Positions 1 through 13,000 of a stretch of 64,000 nt of DNA are shown here, one piece after another. This stretch comes from Lepidurus packardi (lineage: Eukaryota > Arthropoda > Branchiopoda > Notostraca > Triopsidae): positions 9,672,001 through 9,736,000 of the forward strand of contig JAKZAN010000005.1 of NCBI GenBank assembly GCA_023053545.1, read 5' to 3'. Under the pieces are notes generated by a model. The model was not told the DNA's origin. It ran no database searches and saw only the letters and a list, made by a program, of their open reading frames with translations. The position numbers and the translations under genes were made by a program. How positions within the stretch are numbered: position 1 is the first letter of the stretch; every line of letters starts with the position of its first letter.

Positions 1-1588
<1,588 letters not shown>

Positions 1589-1817
1589 ATTATAGCTGGC
1601 AGGATCCAAAGAAGTGAAATTTGGTGGGGCAAGATTTTGGAGGTAGACAGTTCTTTTTTTAATTCATTTTCGTCTTTTTTTCTCACAGTCTCCCAATGTT
1701 TGTAATCCATAAATGGATAAGAAAGCTTTGAAAAGTACACCAGAAACTTCCTTAAGAGAACAAATCAAGGACTCTGGGACCAGAACTTTATTAATACTAC
1801 GGAACACATGAATTTAA

Positions 1818-3140
1818 TTAATTAGACATGAAGTCAGGTGTTTGGGAAGGGATTTTGCACCCAATTTCCCTGATTATGGCTTTGGCCGCCAAATCTCCAC
1901 ATTTCAAACACGATTCTAGAGAGCCTTGTGAGACTAACTTCGCCAAGAAACCCGCCACGAAAGCGTCCCCAGCACCTGTTGTATCCTTAACTTGATCAGC
2001 GCTTAAACGCTCAACCGAAAACTCTAAAATGGGGCTTTTTTGGTCAGCGGCAGAGCAGAGAATAGGCTTGTGGCCTTGGGTCATGACTGCTATGCGTCTG
2101 TGACCCCATAAAGGGGCGGGGGAAGACGTTGGAGGCTCGTAATTGGCTATAGTCTGGGATATATTGGATTGCGAATCCGGACTTAGATGGCCACGTAAGG
2201 CAGAAAACTCTTTGTTGTTGCCAAAGAGAAGATGCACGTATGGTAAGAGAGCTTTGATGGTCTCAAAATGGTCCTCGCAGACAAAAACACCTGAGAGATT
2301 CAATGCACAAAGTTTTCCATGTTGGAATGCGTACTTCATCGCGGAAACTGCGGCAGCAGCGCTGTGGGTTATGAAGAACCCTTCGATGTAAACAATTTGA
2401 GCTTCTTGCAATATATGAAGATTTTCGTCGGTTTGTATGTGGTGGAGCTCGAAGACATTAGCGGCGCCCAAATTGGCGGCTAAAGAACGGTTATCGCCAC
2501 ATACTAATGCTACGCAGCTCCCAGTAGGTAGAACTTCGTGATACGCATATCTACACGAGGTTCCGAATTTGATTAATTAAACAATAGACTCAGAGAAATA
2601 AATAAATAACTATTAAAAATAAAGTAATTTTAAATTAGGTTATTCGGTTGGTTAGGTTTAGGTTGTTCTTTTCGGTTGGTTCAAATTAGGAAATTAGGGT
2701 GGGGAAACGAGGAATTGTCATAAAGCACGGTTACCGTAGTAGGACGCCATCTTTCTGGACAATATCTTCCAAGATTCGGCCCACTTTGTCTTTGCCGATA
2801 CCTCCCATGAAAACGGACGAGTATCGGCCTTGCACCAGCCACTGGAATACACGAAGAGTGTTCTGGGCGCTGCCCCCAGCCATGTATTGTACAGAATAAC
2901 TAGATGTTAAACATAAACAAATAGTTATTTTTTTTCATAAGGAGTTTGGTACTTTTGAAGAACTTCTTCGAAGATTGGTTGCTGTTCTGGGGTGATTTCC
3001 GTCTGGCCATCGATAGGTAAGCCATATTTTAAGGTCAAGGAGTTATCTTCGAGGACTACTGTCATGTCTAAGAGGGGGTTTCCCATTGCAACTAAGGCGC
3101 ACGGCTTTCGGGTAATTGAGCTGTAGGTTAGGGCGTTCAT
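1818..3140 (-). CDS. Adk: Adenosine kinase
   Basis: Three coding exons on the minus strand, 3140-2953, 2899-2735 and 2550-1818, total 1086 nt and give 361 residues, the usual adenosine kinase length. The N-terminus carries MGNPLLDMTV, then AGGSAQNTLRVFQWL in the PfkB substrate pocket and the catalytic anion-hole signature DTTGAGDAFVAGF near the C-terminus. It phosphorylates adenosine to AMP with ATP in the purine salvage pathway and keeps adenosine low for the methyl cycle. The chosen ATG lies 14 nt inside an exon whose acceptor is at 3154, so a non-coding first exon lies further upstream, probably near 3200-3320; an upstream coding start cannot be excluded. The first donor is the internal GTACC at 2952, because that join restores the QNYSVQYMAGGS block. 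It is divergent from the transporter gene and convergent with VCP. Confidence 0.95.
2551..2734 (-). other. Adenosine kinase intron 2 with degenerate TTAGG-like tract
   Basis: This intron holds two copies of the 11-mer ttcggttggtt and several ttagg/ggttagg units at about 2634-2700. They resemble the arthropod telomere motif TTAGG but are too short and degenerate to call an interstitial telomeric array. No coding potential is seen. Confidence 0.3.
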
Positions 3141-3153
3141 GATGGTCCAGTTG

Positions 3154-4056
3154 CTGTGGAAAGAAATCATATTTGTGTGTTCCTTTTTTCTTAATTATTA
3201 GACAGAATTGCGTGTTTACTTCTGTGGAATGTAATTATTTCGGGAAAGGGGTATAATTCGACGTATCTGTAGCGAAGTGGAGTGGAATGCCAGTCGTCCT
3301 GATATTCCGATTCCAAAACTGAAGAAAAATTATATGTTTTTATTTTACTTTGGCTTGCTTTTTAGAATAAATAACAGATTAATACAAAGATATTTTGGAA
3401 AAATAGTTTACGATAGCTCGCTCGAGGATTACTCCTAGCATACCGACCTGCGCATAGCCATCGAGGTTTTATAGGTCACAAGAGGTCAATGAGTATCGCA
3501 AATGAGTATCCTGCGCTCTGGCAAATGGCGTTTCAAAACCTGTATCGGTATCGCATTAGCATCCCGCACCAATTACGATATAATAAGCGTCTTGTTTATA
3601 ATTGTGTTTATAAGTCTTGTTTATAACTGTGTTTGTACGTGTATAAATCTGAAAACATCCTGATAAAAAGTTGTTAGCAGATGAATTTGCTAAACCAGAC
3701 TTTGGACTCATAAATTTATGTACATTTTTATACCGACATATATTTGAATTCCGCGCCAAACAAATTTGCCGTGCGAGCTATTGGCGGTAAGGCAAGACGT
3801 TGATTGGGTTACATAGGTTACGCCTTCGCCTTTTGAATGCTAAAGGAGGCCGGGCTCCAGGAAGTTGTGTTTTACGTGGCTGGAAGTGTCTAAAAAAAAT
3901 TGTCCGTGTGTCCGTGAGAAAGTGCGGCAAGCTGGTACAGGTAAACCTTTACGTGTAACAGTCTACCGCTTTTTTCTTTCTCGTTGAGTGCAAACTTAAT
4001 GAGGTACAAGCCAAATTATTGACCGTTTTTCTGTCGATAAATAGACACAAATAAAC
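3154..4056. promoter_or_regulatory. Divergent intergenic region between adenosine kinase and SLC35E1-like
   Basis: About 900 bp separate the two divergent genes. The part near 3200-3320 is likely the 5' untranslated exon of adenosine kinase. The part near 3950-4056 is the 5' leader of the transporter, with a DRE-like tgtcgata at 4032-4039, about 18 bp before its ATG. Between them, 3590-3660 repeats the phrase cttgtttata. A weak inverted pair atagctcgc/gcgagctat lies at about 3414 and 3774. No additional gene is seen. Confidence 0.4.
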
Positions 4057-5409
4057 ATGTCTGACCCCAAACGGATACGTGAAGGATTAAAAGTTGTGAT
4101 TCTCTGCTTCTTGTGGTATGTGATCAGTTCCACTAACAATGTAGTGGGGAAAATGGTGCTGAATGACTTTCCCTATCCAATGACGGTCACAATTGTACAG
4201 CTCTTTTCTATAACAGCTTACTCGGGACCTTTGTTCAGATTATGGGGCATCCGGAGAACATTTGATATTGGATGGCCCTATTATTTCAGATTAGTTTTGC
4301 CCCTAGCATTGGGAAAGTTTGTATCGTCTGTTTTTTCACATGTAAGCATATGGAAAGTCCCTGTGTCCTTTGCACACACAGGTAAGCAAACAACGACAAA
4401 AAAATTAATTACACCAAGCAATTATAAAATCAATTCTAATTGTCTTTTTTCTTTTTTGTTAGTTAAAGCATCCATGCCCCTATTTACAGTAGTTTTATCC
4501 AGAGTTTTAATGGGAGAGCACCAAACAACCCAAATCTATTTATCCCTCGTACCTATAATAACTGGAGTAGCTATTGCCACCATAACTGAATTATCGTTTG
4601 ACGTCATTGGACTTGTTGCTGCCCTGCTGGCTACTGCGGGCTTTTCGCTACAGAACATTTTTTCCAAAAAAGTAAAAAACAATACAAAGCATAAATAATG
4701 AATTTTGTGATTAGAATAATTAATGAGTAATATTGGTTTCAGGTTTTACATGACACTGGCGTTCATCACTTACGACTTTTACATATCCTTGGCCGGTTAT
4801 CCTTCTTTATGTTCCTGCCGATTTGGCTGCTGTTCGACTTTCCTCGGATACTCAATGATCCAGCAGTAATTTTCATTTTCTCATTTTAAATTCAAGAAAA
4901 GACGCAAGTAAAGTAGCTTCCTTTCCTTTTTCAGTCAAGTGATCATAATGCTGGCTATATTCTCATCATGCTGGCAATTGACGGTTTCCTGAATTGGCTG
5001 CAGAACATTGTAGCCTTCAGCGTCTTGTCCCTAGTCACGCCTTTAACGTATGCGGTAGCAAACGCCTCTAAACGAATTGCAGTCATAGTAGTTTCGCTGC
5101 TGCTGCTAAAGAATCCTGTAACGCTCACCAACGTGTTTGGTATGGGACTCGCCGTTATTGGCGTCTTGTATTACAACAAGGTAATCCTAAATTTCCAAAT
5201 TAGCGGAATTGTATTCCAATTTCCACGTCTTTTTTTAGGCGAAATATGATGCAAACCAAGCGAAGAAAAAAACTGGTGTGCTACCCATCAGTCGATTAGA
5301 TATTCTGTCTTCCAGACCAGTGGAAACTTACTGGTCCGAATCAAACGGCTATTCATCAAAAAATGGTTTAGGTAAACAGCTCCTCAATGGGAAGATGCAA
5401 GTCTTATAA
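4057..5409 (+). CDS. SLC35E1-type drug/metabolite transporter (triose-phosphate transporter family)
   Basis: Five exons (4057-4381, 4463-4671, 4743-4865, 4935-5180, 5239-5409) total 1074 nt for 357 residues. The product is a multi-pass membrane protein of the TPT/EamA fold. Stretches diagnostic for vertebrate SLC35E1 are present in order: [91 protein letters not shown] and [20 protein letters not shown]. Members are predicted Golgi or ER solute exchangers; the substrate of SLC35E1 is not settled, so none is assigned. The cytoplasmic tail after YNKAKYDAN is short (about 50 residues) and not recognised. The start ATG opens the first exon just before a typical charged N-terminus. The gene converges on ISY1 with 240 bp between stops. 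Confidence 0.93.
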
Positions 5410-5588
5410 CGGGATGTACCTTAAATAACCCTGAATGTTACGTTTTTTATCATTGGGAAGAGAAGAGAGGAGCATAATCTGTTCTCCTAAGCCAACTTGT
5501 AAAGTACAGACATTAATTATGGACAATTTCAGAGGTTGACAGTTATGTATGTTTTAAATAATGTTGAAAAGGGTCGTGGACAAAATCG

Positions 5589-5594
5589 TTTATT
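5589..5594 (-). terminator. AATAAA polyadenylation signal, probable ISY1 3' end
   Basis: TTTATT on the plus strand reads AATAAA on the minus strand, 56 bp beyond the ISY1 stop codon. It is the only canonical signal in the short convergent gap and is well placed for ISY1. Confidence 0.5.
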
Positions 5595-5649
5595 CCAAAA
5601 AAAGCTTCGACACATTACAAACTCTTCACACCAAGCAATTTGGGTTAAT

Positions 5650-6700
5650 TTACTCATCGCTGGTCGGAATCCCGTACTTTTCCATTACTTCCTGCTTCCG
5701 GCGTCTGAGTAAGGCTTCTTCGATTTCTTTTTGGGTGGGAACGCGGACGATGGTGTTGAAACGCGGTATTAGGCCTTCAGGCTCGTCTTCCAGGAGTTCT
5801 GATGTGGGAATTTGTCGGTGGACCGCGTAAATATTGAAATCTTGGTCTTCTTCGGACACTTGGACCAAACCAGCTTCTTTTTTTTCCGTCCAATCGTCGA
5901 CAGCTTTGGCGATGGCAGCTTTTTCAGCTTCTTCTTCTAGAGGTATTAAAACGCCGTCGTCATCATCGCGGTAGCCGTAGTAATCAGCATCGATATCCTT
6001 CATTAACTCGGCGCGAGTCTTCTTCGGAGGCGGGGGTGGCTCTTGCTCAAATAACTCTCGAACACCTATGAAATTAGGTTTGCATTTAAGGTACGTGATG
6101 AGAGTAATGACTTAAGACTCTTACCAGGCAAGTCCTTCGCTGCTCCGAAGTACTTGTACCCTCTATTGCCTGGTACTTCTTTGCCTTGGGTGTCTATAAC
6201 TCGTGGTCCGACTCGGAAGTAATCTGGACCCCCCAATTCTCGGATTCGTCTCTCCCAATGCCGTTTTTCTCGTAGTAATTTGTTGATTTCATCGTTTAGA
6301 TCGCGGATTCGAAACTCACCCAAACCAGCTGTGAATTAAATCACAATTAGTGAAAGACAACCGGTTCACTTTGAAAGTGGAAAAGGATTAAGACAGTACC
6401 GTTTTGGATTTGGGACGTTTTACGGGAAATTTCGCGAATAATTTGCCCTCGCCATCTCTCAGCTTCTCTCAAATTATCGCAGTCAGAAGCCAGCCAGGGT
6501 CTTCGTTCCTTGGGCTTTTCGCCTTCTCCCAGATGAGCTGCTCTCCATCTGGCTAATGTGGTCCTACAAGTACGAAAGATTGTTAAAAATAAAGTGAGAT
6601 TGCTTCTGAATGTACACTTACATAGCCTTTTCCGCATTTCGAGCCTAAAAGAGATGACAATTAGTAAACATAATTTTAGAAATTGCTTTAAACATACCAT
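5650..6700 (-). CDS. ISY1: Pre-mRNA-splicing factor ISY1 homolog
   Basis: Five coding pieces, 6700-6698, 6644-6622, 6563-6400, 6328-6125 and 6065-5650, join to 810 nt (269 residues; vertebrate ISY1 is about 285). The first coding exon contributes only the ATG, followed by a 23-nt micro-exon encoding ARNAEKA. Conserved blocks follow: TLARWRAAHLGEGEKPKERR, EAERWRGQIIREISRKTSQI, GEFRIRDLNDEINKLLREK, GGPDYFRVGPRV and GNRGYKYFGAAKDLPGVREL, then an acidic C-terminal half ending in a basic helix with IEEALLRRRKQEVMEKYG. ISY1 belongs to the NineTeen/XAB2-containing spliceosome and supports the first catalytic step in the nucleus. It starts 332 bp from the divergent ARIP4 start, so the two probably share a promoter. 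Confidence 0.96.
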
Positions 6701-6760
6701 TTTTGCGCGGAAATAATGCTTGATGGTTGTAAACACGCAAATCTGAATTTTTCGTTCTTC

Positions 6761-6768
6761 TATCGATA
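6761..6768. promoter_or_regulatory. DRE-type motif TATCGATA in ISY1/ARIP4 divergent promoter
   Basis: A perfect palindromic TATCGATA lies 61 bp upstream of the ISY1 ATG within the 332-bp divergent promoter. A second half-like tatcga lies at 6852-6857. In Drosophila this octamer is the DREF element of housekeeping core promoters. Its use here is inferred from sequence and position only. Confidence 0.5.
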
Positions 6769-7032
6769 ATTCAGGTGCTAGCAAGCGATTCAATTTCCTG
6801 TATTGATACTTAGTTATGAACCGATATCTCGTTAAAAATTGATACTTTAACTATCGACTTTTAACTAGCCATCCGTGTTTTTGTCGAAAAGTGGTCAAAT
6901 ATGTTGTAAAACTGTTGCATTTTGCTGCTGTAAGTTGCAAAACTTTTCTTAAAACTTTGCTAATTAATTCATTTACATCATCAAACTAATAGATTATCAT
7001 TACTGTAGGTTGTGCAGCTTCGTGGCTATGAA

Positions 7033-10000
7033 ATGGAAGAAAATCGTGTCACGTCATTGTTGTCTAATCTCAATCCGGGTGGCGAAAATGTCCTAAGCCT
7101 CGAAACACAGGCTTTTGAAGCAGAAATGGAATCCAAAGAATCCATTGAACCCCAAATACCTGCTTCTGGTTGCTCTCAAACAAGCTCTGATGCTGCTCCA
7201 CCAGCCCCAGTTGGTATTGACACATCGTTACCCAATCTGTTGCATGAGATGGCAGCCTCATTGCAAAGCGATTTTCCCGAAGAGGAATCCGATTCGGATG
7301 CTGATTCAGACAATAATGATCCCTTTGACATGCTAGCTTCTTTAGAAGCTGAAACGGTCACCCAGTCGGATGGAGAACAACCCAACGATGACCCTGAAGC
7401 GCCCCCAGACGATCCCCAACCCCATCTCAATGAAACCTCACCTGAAGACAGCAATAAGGGTCGTAAACGCAAAAAGAAGGACGAGGACAAGTCCGAGTCA
7501 AGGAAAAAACGGGCTTTGAACGCCAATCAGTTTCGCCGTAATATCCAGAAGATTATGGACGATAACGAACTCGAGTCGGCTACTCGCAACGCACAGCAAC
7601 AAGAAATGGAACGTATGCAACGCCTCCAGGAGCAGCAACGGTTACGATACGAGGCAGAAAAGCAACGACGACTGGTAGAACAAGCTGCAGAACTGGCCAA
7701 TTTAGCAGCTTTAGCTGAACAAGAACTTCTCGAAGAAGTAGACAGTTCGCCTCTCCTTTTATCCTCGCCAGAACTATCATCAATCCCCGATGAAGTCACC
7801 GTACTGCCCATAGACGCTCCCAGGGTACAAGTTAAGCAAGAAGTTAGAGTGGAGTCGGATTCCGATGACGTCATTTTCTTGTCAAGTGATGAAGAGTCTG
7901 GAAAACCTAATCTGGCCCAGAAACTGATCCAGGCAGAAGTTCGAGACGAAGAAGACGACGACGATGACGTCGTGATTCTCTCGGACGATGACAGTGAAGC
8001 GGAATCTGAAGAAGAATCCGATGTCAATAACTTCGGAATGCACACCAGAGATTCGTTTAATCAACCTGATAGTCACGGAAGAGTGCTGGTTAACGTGGGA
8101 CATCCACCCATGGAACCAGACCTGTTTTTGTCGCCGCAGTTGGCTCGTGCTGTTAAACCTCACCAGATTGGCGGGATCCGATTCATGTTTGACAACGTAG
8201 TCGAATCATTGGAACGCTACAGCGTTTCAGAAGGATTCGGGTGCATTTTGGCACATTCCATGGGTTTAGGCAAAACTTTGCAGGTAAAATTACATGAGAT
8301 AAGTTATGAAATCAAACCTTTTCTGCAAAACTTTTCTAGGTTAACTTATCCTATTTATCTTTATAATGATCTCTTATAGAGATAATTTTATGGATTTTTT
8401 TTTATTCAACGTATTTTTTTTAAACATTTTTCTAATGTAACTAGTCGTATTTTATGTCTGGTAATGTAAAGGATTTAGATTCAGCTTTCAGAAAGAGAAA
8501 TTCAAAGAAATAATCCCTAACTTCTTTTTGTCTTATTTTTAGCCCAACTTAGGCTTCCGCCGATAGTCCAACTTTAACTGATTTCATTGGAATTTAACAG
8601 AATATTGAGTTTTATACATTTAAATTAGTTTAGTATTACTATCCGCGTTCGTTTTGCATGTTTGACTGAAACTTGGACTAAGCAAACTTCCTTGACTTAC
8701 ACTTATAAGCGTTCGTTTTAGTCTAAACTTTGAAAGTTTATAAAAGTCGACTTGGAAAATCTTGTGTCCAAAACGAACGGTTATAAGCATAAGTTAGCAA
8801 TTGCGTCACCCATGGGGCGGTGCTTGTCGAAAATAAACAAAATCCGAATTCTTCATTTTTCAAGTATGGATATCAATATCAAAGTATTGTTTGTTATGTG
8901 AGGCAGTTAACTTCTTCCGTTCTTGAATCAGTTTTTAGTTGAAGATGTGGCTGAGGAAGATGTTGACGGTATATTTATCTCCCGTTGGTTGTTTACAACT
9001 TCGCTCGTGCTTCTTGTCCCAGAATTCAGTACTTCGATTAAAAAATCGTTGATTTTCAATTAAAATATATTAAAAATAGCGTATTTTTTAAAAGCACGTA
9101 GTCTCGGCATGCCCGTAATGTATTGTCTTGTCTTTTAAAGTACGCCACGGAAGCACTAAATTGTGCTTATTGCCGCGTGTGTCCAGGTTTTGTCCCGTAA
9201 TAAACAAAGGGAATAAATAAACAAGGGGGCGGGGTGAAGTTTAAGTCTGGGCACACGAGTACTCGTTGGGTAGATCAAAACGAAAAGTCGACTAGCTAAA
9301 TAAAATGTTTAAAAGCCCGAAATGTAACCGTCTCGAAGTCTTGGGTAGACTTTTAAGTCAATTTAAACTTTTGTCAAAATGAACGCGGCTTATGTTTGAG
9401 TTTGGATAAATAGTTGTTTAATATTTGTATAATTCTAATGGTTTAGTTTTTTTTAATTTGCAAAGAACTTGAATATTTTGGATTAAGTTTTTTTTACTTG
9501 TTCCAGGTCATTTCGTTTTGCGACATGTTTCTACATCACACATCAGCCCATACAGTCCTATGCATCGTTCCCATCAACACTTTACAAAACTGGATGTCGG
9601 AATTTAACTTCTGGCTGCCAAGACATGCCCATCAGAGTCCTTTGTCGAAAGAAGGCCCCATGAAAACTCGAAACTTTACAGTATTTATTCTAAACGACGC
9701 GCATAAAACAATCACAGCAAGAGCCAAAGTAAGATCATTCATAAAGGAGTGTTTTTATTAATCAGTTACGTTTTGAAGGTGATATTTGAGTGGTACAAGC
9801 AAGGCGGAGTCATGCTAATGGGCTATGAGTTGTACCGGCAATTGACAAGCAAGAAAATGGCTAAGAAAAAGGGTCGGAAAAGGAAGAATGATGTTGTGGA
9901 CCTGGAAGAAGAAAGCAAAGACAAGGACGTCCTCGAAAGTAAGCTTGTTTCTACGAACTTTTGTAATTTAGTGTAGAAAATCATTAATTGGTAACGGTTT

Positions 10001-13000
10001 TCTGATTTCTCTAGGTATTTACCACGCTTTGGTTGGACCCGGACCAGATTTGATGGTCTGTGACGAAGGCCATCGCATTAAGAATGCCCATGCGTCGACT
10101 TCCATGGCCCTTAAGAACGTGCGAACCAAACGTCGTATCGTGCTCACGGGGTATCCACTGCAGAACAATTTACTCGAATATTGGTGCATGGTAGATTTCG
10201 TGAGACCCAATTTCCTGGGTACGAAAGCCGAGTTCTGTAACATGTTCGAAAGACCCATCTTGAACGGACAATGTCTGGACAGCACGCCCCAAGATGTGCG
10301 TCTAATGCGACACCGAGCTCACGTTCTACATTCCTTAGTAGAAGGTTTCGTTCAGAGGTAGAATCAATATTCTTGAAACACGTTCTTGATAATTCAGAAT
10401 TTTCGCTATTTCGAAATTTATCTTTGGCTTGGGTTTTCAGGCGAAGCCACATGGTTTTGAGGTCTTCGTTGCCCCCGAAAGAGGAGCACGTGTTGCTTTT
10501 GAGAATGACTACTGTACAGCGCAGTCTGTACAAACGATTTATGACCGAATTGGTGCAAAATAAAGCAGTAGCAAATCCTTTACGTGCATTCGCCATTTGT
10601 TGCAAGGTAAGAACCTTTACAATTCCATTACAAGAGTTAAAGCGTTAAGCGTGGTTCACTTTTCTTTAGATATGGAATCATCCTGATGTTTTATACCAGT
10701 TTTTGAAGAAAAAGGGCGAAGATAGGGATTTAGACTTGGATGAAGTCAACGGGACAGAAAATGGGAAGAAAGGAGCTGCAGCTATAGCCAATCCCTTAGG
10801 GGAAAGCTTCCCTGGCTCTTCTATGCCTGTTGTCAGAGATCGAAGAGAAGAAGTACTGCCATTAGACTGGGTAAATTTTGTTGAACTGTGTTCGTTGTGT
10901 GCAATAATAACATATTTGGACTTTTTATTAGTAATTCCGATTATTGTCTTAAAAATCCATAGGCTCAAGATCTCCTCAGGAATTATATACCAGGAGCTAT
11001 TGAAAATTCAGCCAAATTCGAAGTCTTTTTCAGTATATTGACTGAAAGCGTTGCCTTGGGAGATCGTCTCTTGGTGTTTAGTCAGAGTTTATTCTCCTTG
11101 TCCCTCCTCGAAGATTATTTGCAGATTCGGCTGGTACCGAGCACCAACGATCGCTGGACGAGGAATAAACATTACTTCCGTAAGCAAAACCTCTCCTCGT
11201 TTGCATACATCTTAATGACGTAATGTACAACGCTAATTAGCATCCCCTTTGTACAAATTAAGTCTTTATTACCTTAATTTTCGGAAATTGCTTGTATTCT
11301 TACATTAAAATTCAAATAGCGTAATTACCCTAACTAGTTAAGCGCTCAATTTTCACTTCCTTACGCTAAATGTCTGCTCGTAATAGACAGTAGATGCCGC
11401 GTATTGTGATCACGTTTGTTCAATGGAATATTGATTCTATTACGGGGAGATTCTAATAACCGAAAAATCGGAAATATGCAATGGAATGCTACGATTAATT
11501 GGCGCATAAAACGAACTGGCTTTGTTTAAACCAAAGAAACAAAGCATTGTCTACTTTTAACATTTCCCAACACGTTTCCTGTTCAGAGATTCACTACACT
11601 CACTATTGTTTATAGAAATCGAATCTCGAGTTCTTGAAGTCTGCGATCTTGAATCTTGAGTTCTTGAATACCGAGATCTTGAGTTTTTGAACTCCGCCAA
11701 TTCAAGGTTCAAGATTGCAGAATTCAAGAAGACGAATCTCGAGCTCTTGAATTCTACGATCTTGTATTCCTGAGTTCTTGAATTCTGCGGTCTTGAATAT
11801 TGAGAATCTTAAATTCCGCGATCTTGAATTCTTGAACTATTCATTCAAGATCGCATAATTAACGAAATCGAAATCTCGAGTTCCTGAATTCTGCTACCTT
11901 TAAGTTTGATTTCTTGATTTGGCGGTCTGGAGTCTTGAGTTCTGCGTTCTTGAAGCTTGAATTCTGCTATCTTGAACCTTGAGTTCTTGAATTTCGCGAC
12001 TTTGAATCTTGAACTCGGCTATCGTGAATCTTGAGTTCTTGAATACCGCGATCTTGAATTGTAAGTTCCTGAATTCTGCGAACTATTGATTCAACATAGC
12101 AGAATTCAAGAAATCGAATCTCGAGTTCTTGAATTCTGCGATCTTTGATCTTGAGTCCTTGAATTCGGCGAACTATTGATCCAAGAAAGAAGAATTCAAG
12201 AAATCCAATTTCAAGTTCTTGAATTCTGCGATCTTTAATCTTGAATTCTGCCGTCCTAAATCTTTGGAATTCAGTAATTCATTAATTTACACTGCGCCTT
12301 TGAAGCCTACTCCTACGCTTTGGTAGAATTCTCACCACGATACCCCTTCTAATTTTCTCAGTCAATTAAAGGAACTGGTCATTCAATTGAATAACTTGTC
12401 AATTGGATAACTGAATAACTGGTCTGAATAACTGAATAATTGAATAACTTGCTCATTTAATTGACTGGGGAGTTTAGAAGGGATTTTCCCCTAAGCATAG
12501 TAGTAGGCTGGAAATGACAGGATTGGTCAAAACGACGTAAAAGCAATGTCATTGGTCAATATACAAAGTCCATGTAGCAGTCACTACTGTAGTTTCGTTA
12601 CTGTATACGTGAAGATTCTTTTGAAATCGATTTTAATATCCGAAAGTGCGATTCTAATAACCAATTAACATGCTATGAATGTTATCATTTTGAATCGTTC
12701 CTTTAAAATTTGATTCCATAAAGCGGCTGATTCTAAGAACCAGCGATCACAATAAGCGGCATCTAGTGTATTGTAATTGTTCCATCACTGCCTGACCTAA
12801 ATTAGCCGTTTATTACCATAGTTTGTGTGGATTGTTTACGATCCATTAGCTCGAGTAATAGTTTTTTTTCTCTTGTTTTAGGACTGGACGGGAGCACAAC
12901 GGCTCAGGAACGGGAGAAGCTGGTTCAAGACTTCAATCATGGCTCGATGCCACTTTTCTTGGTATCAACGCGAGCTGGATCTTTGGGCATTAATTTAGTT

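Noticed and set aside
2634..2700. Interstitial telomere array
   Set aside because: Only a few imperfect TTAGG-like units, not in tandem register.
7527..8045. 172-codon minus-strand Ser-rich frame
   Set aside because: It is antisense to acidic, Glu/Asp-rich ARIP4 coding sequence; the serine-rich composition is a by-product.
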